A DNA stretch of 50,843 nt from Candidatus Cloacimonadota bacterium. GTDB taxonomy: Bacteria > Cloacimonadota > Cloacimonadia > Cloacimonadales > TCS61. Positions within the stretch are counted from its first letter, which is position 1. Every line of letters starts with the position of its first letter. This document shows positions 49,082 to 50,843 of this stretch, piece by piece. Made by a program: the position numbers and the translations under genes. The stretch is taken from the NCBI GenBank assembly GCA_021736135.1, contig JAIPGO010000017.1:1-50843 (forward strand). Direction: 5' to 3'. Under the pieces are notes generated by a model that was not told the origin of the DNA, ran no database searches, and worked only from the letters and a program-made list of their open reading frames with translations.

Positions 49082-50794
49082 ATGAAATCGACCCAGGATT
49101 CCAGTCATAATCCGGTAATTGATCAGTCATTATTCGATCAGGGAGCCTTAATGATGCTTGATGTTGATGAGCAGCAAGAAAAATCTCGTTTCCAGGAGTT
49201 GCTGTCCGAATCCGGTTTTGAGATTGGTGAGCAGGGTATCTGCCAGGTAAATCAGAAAGGTGTAAAAAACATCGCCAGTATCTTTAATATCAGCTATCTC
49301 TATAACAAAATGGCAGGACATAAAAAAATCCGCTTCATTAAAATTGACGATACTGTCTTTGAAATTACGCCTGAACATCTGGTGCATCGTAATGATTTTC
49401 GTAAACTGCTGCTTTCTGAAAATTATAACCTGACCTGCTCAAATCGACTGTTTAATATTCTCGTAAATATCATCATTAAAATGGATAATAATAAATTTAT
49501 CAACGATAAAGCAGGCTTTGGCAAAATCGCCGAACATATCTATAATTTCGGTAATAAAATTCTTGTAAATAACAGGTTAATTGATTTTAAACCGAATATC
49601 TGGCTCGGAAAAAAGGGGTATCACCTCTCTAAAACTGATATGCTGAATATCTCCGAAAATCCCCTTAATCCTTCCCTGGTCTGGCATACCTTCTTTAAAT
49701 TATACGGTATGCAGGCTGATTTGATCATTGGTTTTGCTGTTGCTGCTCTTTTCTTCCAGGAATATATGAAAAAAGAAAAAAACTTCCCCCTGCTCTATAT
49801 TAAAGCAGGTTCCGGCAGAGGAAAAGACGGTCTCACAGAACTCTTTGAAAACCTCTTTGGTATCAAACATCCTTTCGCCAGCGTGAATTGTGCCGGTAAT
49901 TCCACAAAGATCGGCATCGAGAGCAAATCCATCCTTCTAAATAATTTGCCCCTCATTCTTAATGAACTGACCGAAAAAGAATTCCTGTTCATTAAAAGCA
50001 GATACGACGGACAGGGTTCCGTCAAATATAGCGAGTTCAAACCCGGCAATATCTCGGAAAGAACCGTTAATGGTCCCACTGTTATCACCACGGTCGTTGA
50101 TCCCAAAGATAAACAGATCATCAGCCGCTGCGTCTTTATCAATCTCGATATCACGGAAATGCAGAAAAAAGCCTTTGAACAAGCCCGAAATATCTCCAAA
50201 GAATTCTCTTCTTTCAACTGGACTGTTCTTAATAACATCTCTTTTACGGATATTATCACTCAAATTGAACAGTTCAAAAGGAAACTCGATTGCTCGGTAG
50301 TGCAGCCTCGCATCTGCGATAACTATTCCCTTATTGCCGGAGGTTTCCTCGCTTTTGCCTCTCTGCTGCCGAATAGTAATGAACTGCCTGATTTTGATTC
50401 CTTGCAGAATTTTCTGATAACCGAAATGAAAAAAACAGAAGACCTGATCAATCCGCTTTGTTACTTCTTAAGAGAAATCGAAAGACTCTCGGAATGCAAA
50501 TTCGCCCAGAAATACATCACTCAGGATGAAAATTACCTATATTTCAATTTCAATGGTGTCTGGAGTCTCATTCCCAAATCTTACAAAGATGAATATTTCC
50601 CCTTCATAACCTCTTCATATATTAAGAACCTGATAATAAAATCCAAGTACATAGCGCATTACGGAAGAGATTTTGCTGCAGACGAAAATAACCCCTCAGG
50701 AAAGCCGGTTTATAATTTTCCAAAATGCATTAAAAATTCAACAAGAAAATGCTTTATGCTCCTTATATCTGAACTTCCTGGCTATTATAAATAA
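49082..50794 (+). CDS. P-loop ATPase, DUF927/superfamily 3-like, unknown role
   Basis: A 570-residue protein. The N-terminal 200 residues are unrecognised. A Walker A-like AGSGRGKDGLTELFENLFG follows, in which the usual GK[TS] is GKD, then ILLNNLPLILNELTEKEF, and PTVITTVVDPKDKQIISRCVFINLD, the arrangement of D5/primase-type or DUF927 helicases that strip mobile-element DNA. No primase or integrase is adjacent. The start at 49082 has a perfect AAGGAGG at 49069-49075; the open frame upstream to 48869 runs through repeat DNA and is not coding. It may be a relic of an integrated element. Low certainty on family. Confidence 0.5.
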   Translation: MKSTQDSSHNPVIDQSLFDQGALMMLDVDEQQEKSRFQELLSESGFEIGEQGICQVNQKGVKNIASIFNISYLYNKMAGHKKIRFIKIDDTVFEITPEHLVHRNDFRKLLLSENYNLTCSNRLFNILVNIIIKMDNNKFINDKAGFGKIAEHIYNFGNKILVNNRLIDFKPNIWLGKKGYHLSKTDMLNISENPLNPSLVWHTFFKLYGMQADLIIGFAVAALFFQEYMKKEKNFPLLYIKAGSGRGKDGLTELFENLFGIKHPFASVNCAGNSTKIGIESKSILLNNLPLILNELTEKEFLFIKSRYDGQGSVKYSEFKPGNISERTVNGPTVITTVVDPKDKQIISRCVFINLDITEMQKKAFEQARNISKEFSSFNWTVLNNISFTDIITQIEQFKRKLDCSVVQPRICDNYSLIAGGFLAFASLLPNSNELPDFDSLQNFLITEMKKTEDLINPLCYFLREIERLSECKFAQKYITQDENYLYFNFNGVWSLIPKSYKDEYFPFITSSYIKNLIIKSKYIAHYGRDFAADENNPSGKPVYNFPKCIKNSTRKCFMLLISELPGYYK

Positions 50795-50843
50795 AAAAGT
50801 AATGAAAGGTAAGGAAAAGGTAATGTCATAACTTCATACATTA

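Noticed and set aside
1-50843. tRNA or rRNA genes
   Set aside because: No cloverleaf with conserved T-loop (GGTTCGA-type) or rRNA-like sequence was recognised in any spacer.

Overview
The window looks like a chromosomal segment from an anaerobic bacterium of the FCB group. The closest match in style is Cloacimonadota, but this is an inference from gene content and not a phylogenetic placement. Supporting signs are a secreted protein with an NPFNPST-type C-terminal sorting domain, a citrate-lyase type fermentation operon, moderate GC, many TTG/GTG starts and tight start/stop overlaps. No rRNA, tRNA or CRISPR array was seen.

Layout. (1) 1-2147: an 18-bp perfect inverted repeat, a ComF/RecQ-C-terminal-like phosphoribosyltransferase coupled to a DprA/Smf-like (SLOG) protein, then a 21-bp perfect hairpin and a leader region. 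(2) 2148-11733: a seven-gene operon ending in a strong terminator. It encodes a stand-alone lysine-ketoglutarate reductase, a fused CitD-CitE, CitF, an isocitrate/homoisocitrate dehydrogenase whose specificity helix reads S-P-I-V-x-L-R, a degenerate HD protein, and two single-chain (LeuC+LeuD type) aconitase-family enzymes. Together these could run the alpha-aminoadipate pathway backwards for lysine catabolism, with the citrate-lyase proteins acting as a homocitrate lyase. This is the most interesting metabolic hypothesis here. (3) 11756-16903: an AlbA_2/Schlafen-type regulator with a 12-bp tandem repeat, a GNAT acetyltransferase, two TPR proteins and a secreted CBM9-like protein. (4) 16990-21963: a compact four-gene island of a coiled-coil protein, two BrxD-like (DUF2791) P-loop ATPases and an Lhr/BrxHI-like helicase. 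It resembles part of a BREX system without methylase, PglZ or nuclease and is the best candidate for an undescribed defence or DNA-processing system.

(5) 22036-28150: a PBP4-type carboxypeptidase lipoprotein (minus strand), diverging from a secreted S9A oligopeptidase and a type I pullulanase. (6) 28151-31250: a gene-poor decaying region with two families of dispersed structured repeats, a frameshifted lipoprotein gene and a broken DNA-binding (antitoxin-like) gene. (7) 31254-33776: a textbook sigma-54 promoter, two tiny ORFs and a large secreted Fn3/sorting-domain protein, closed by a terminator. (8) 33799-36690: an aldehyde dehydrogenase, a D-2-hydroxyacid dehydrogenase and an alkyltransferase-like repair protein.

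(9) 36805-43390: the rod-shape operon mreB-mreC-(CofE-like)-mreD-mrdA-rodA plus a lipoprotein. A gamma-glutamyl-ligase-like gene is embedded between mreC and mreD by overlapping reading frames. (10) 43535-48249 (minus): glyQ followed directly by a heterodimeric ABC exporter pair, one half of which has a degenerate catalytic site. (11) 48250-end: another repeat-rich spacer and a P-loop ATPase of unknown, possibly mobile-element, origin.

Intergenic DNA is notable throughout. Short words of about 7-11 nt are iterated imperfectly in several families, and the same families recur at distant loci on both strands.
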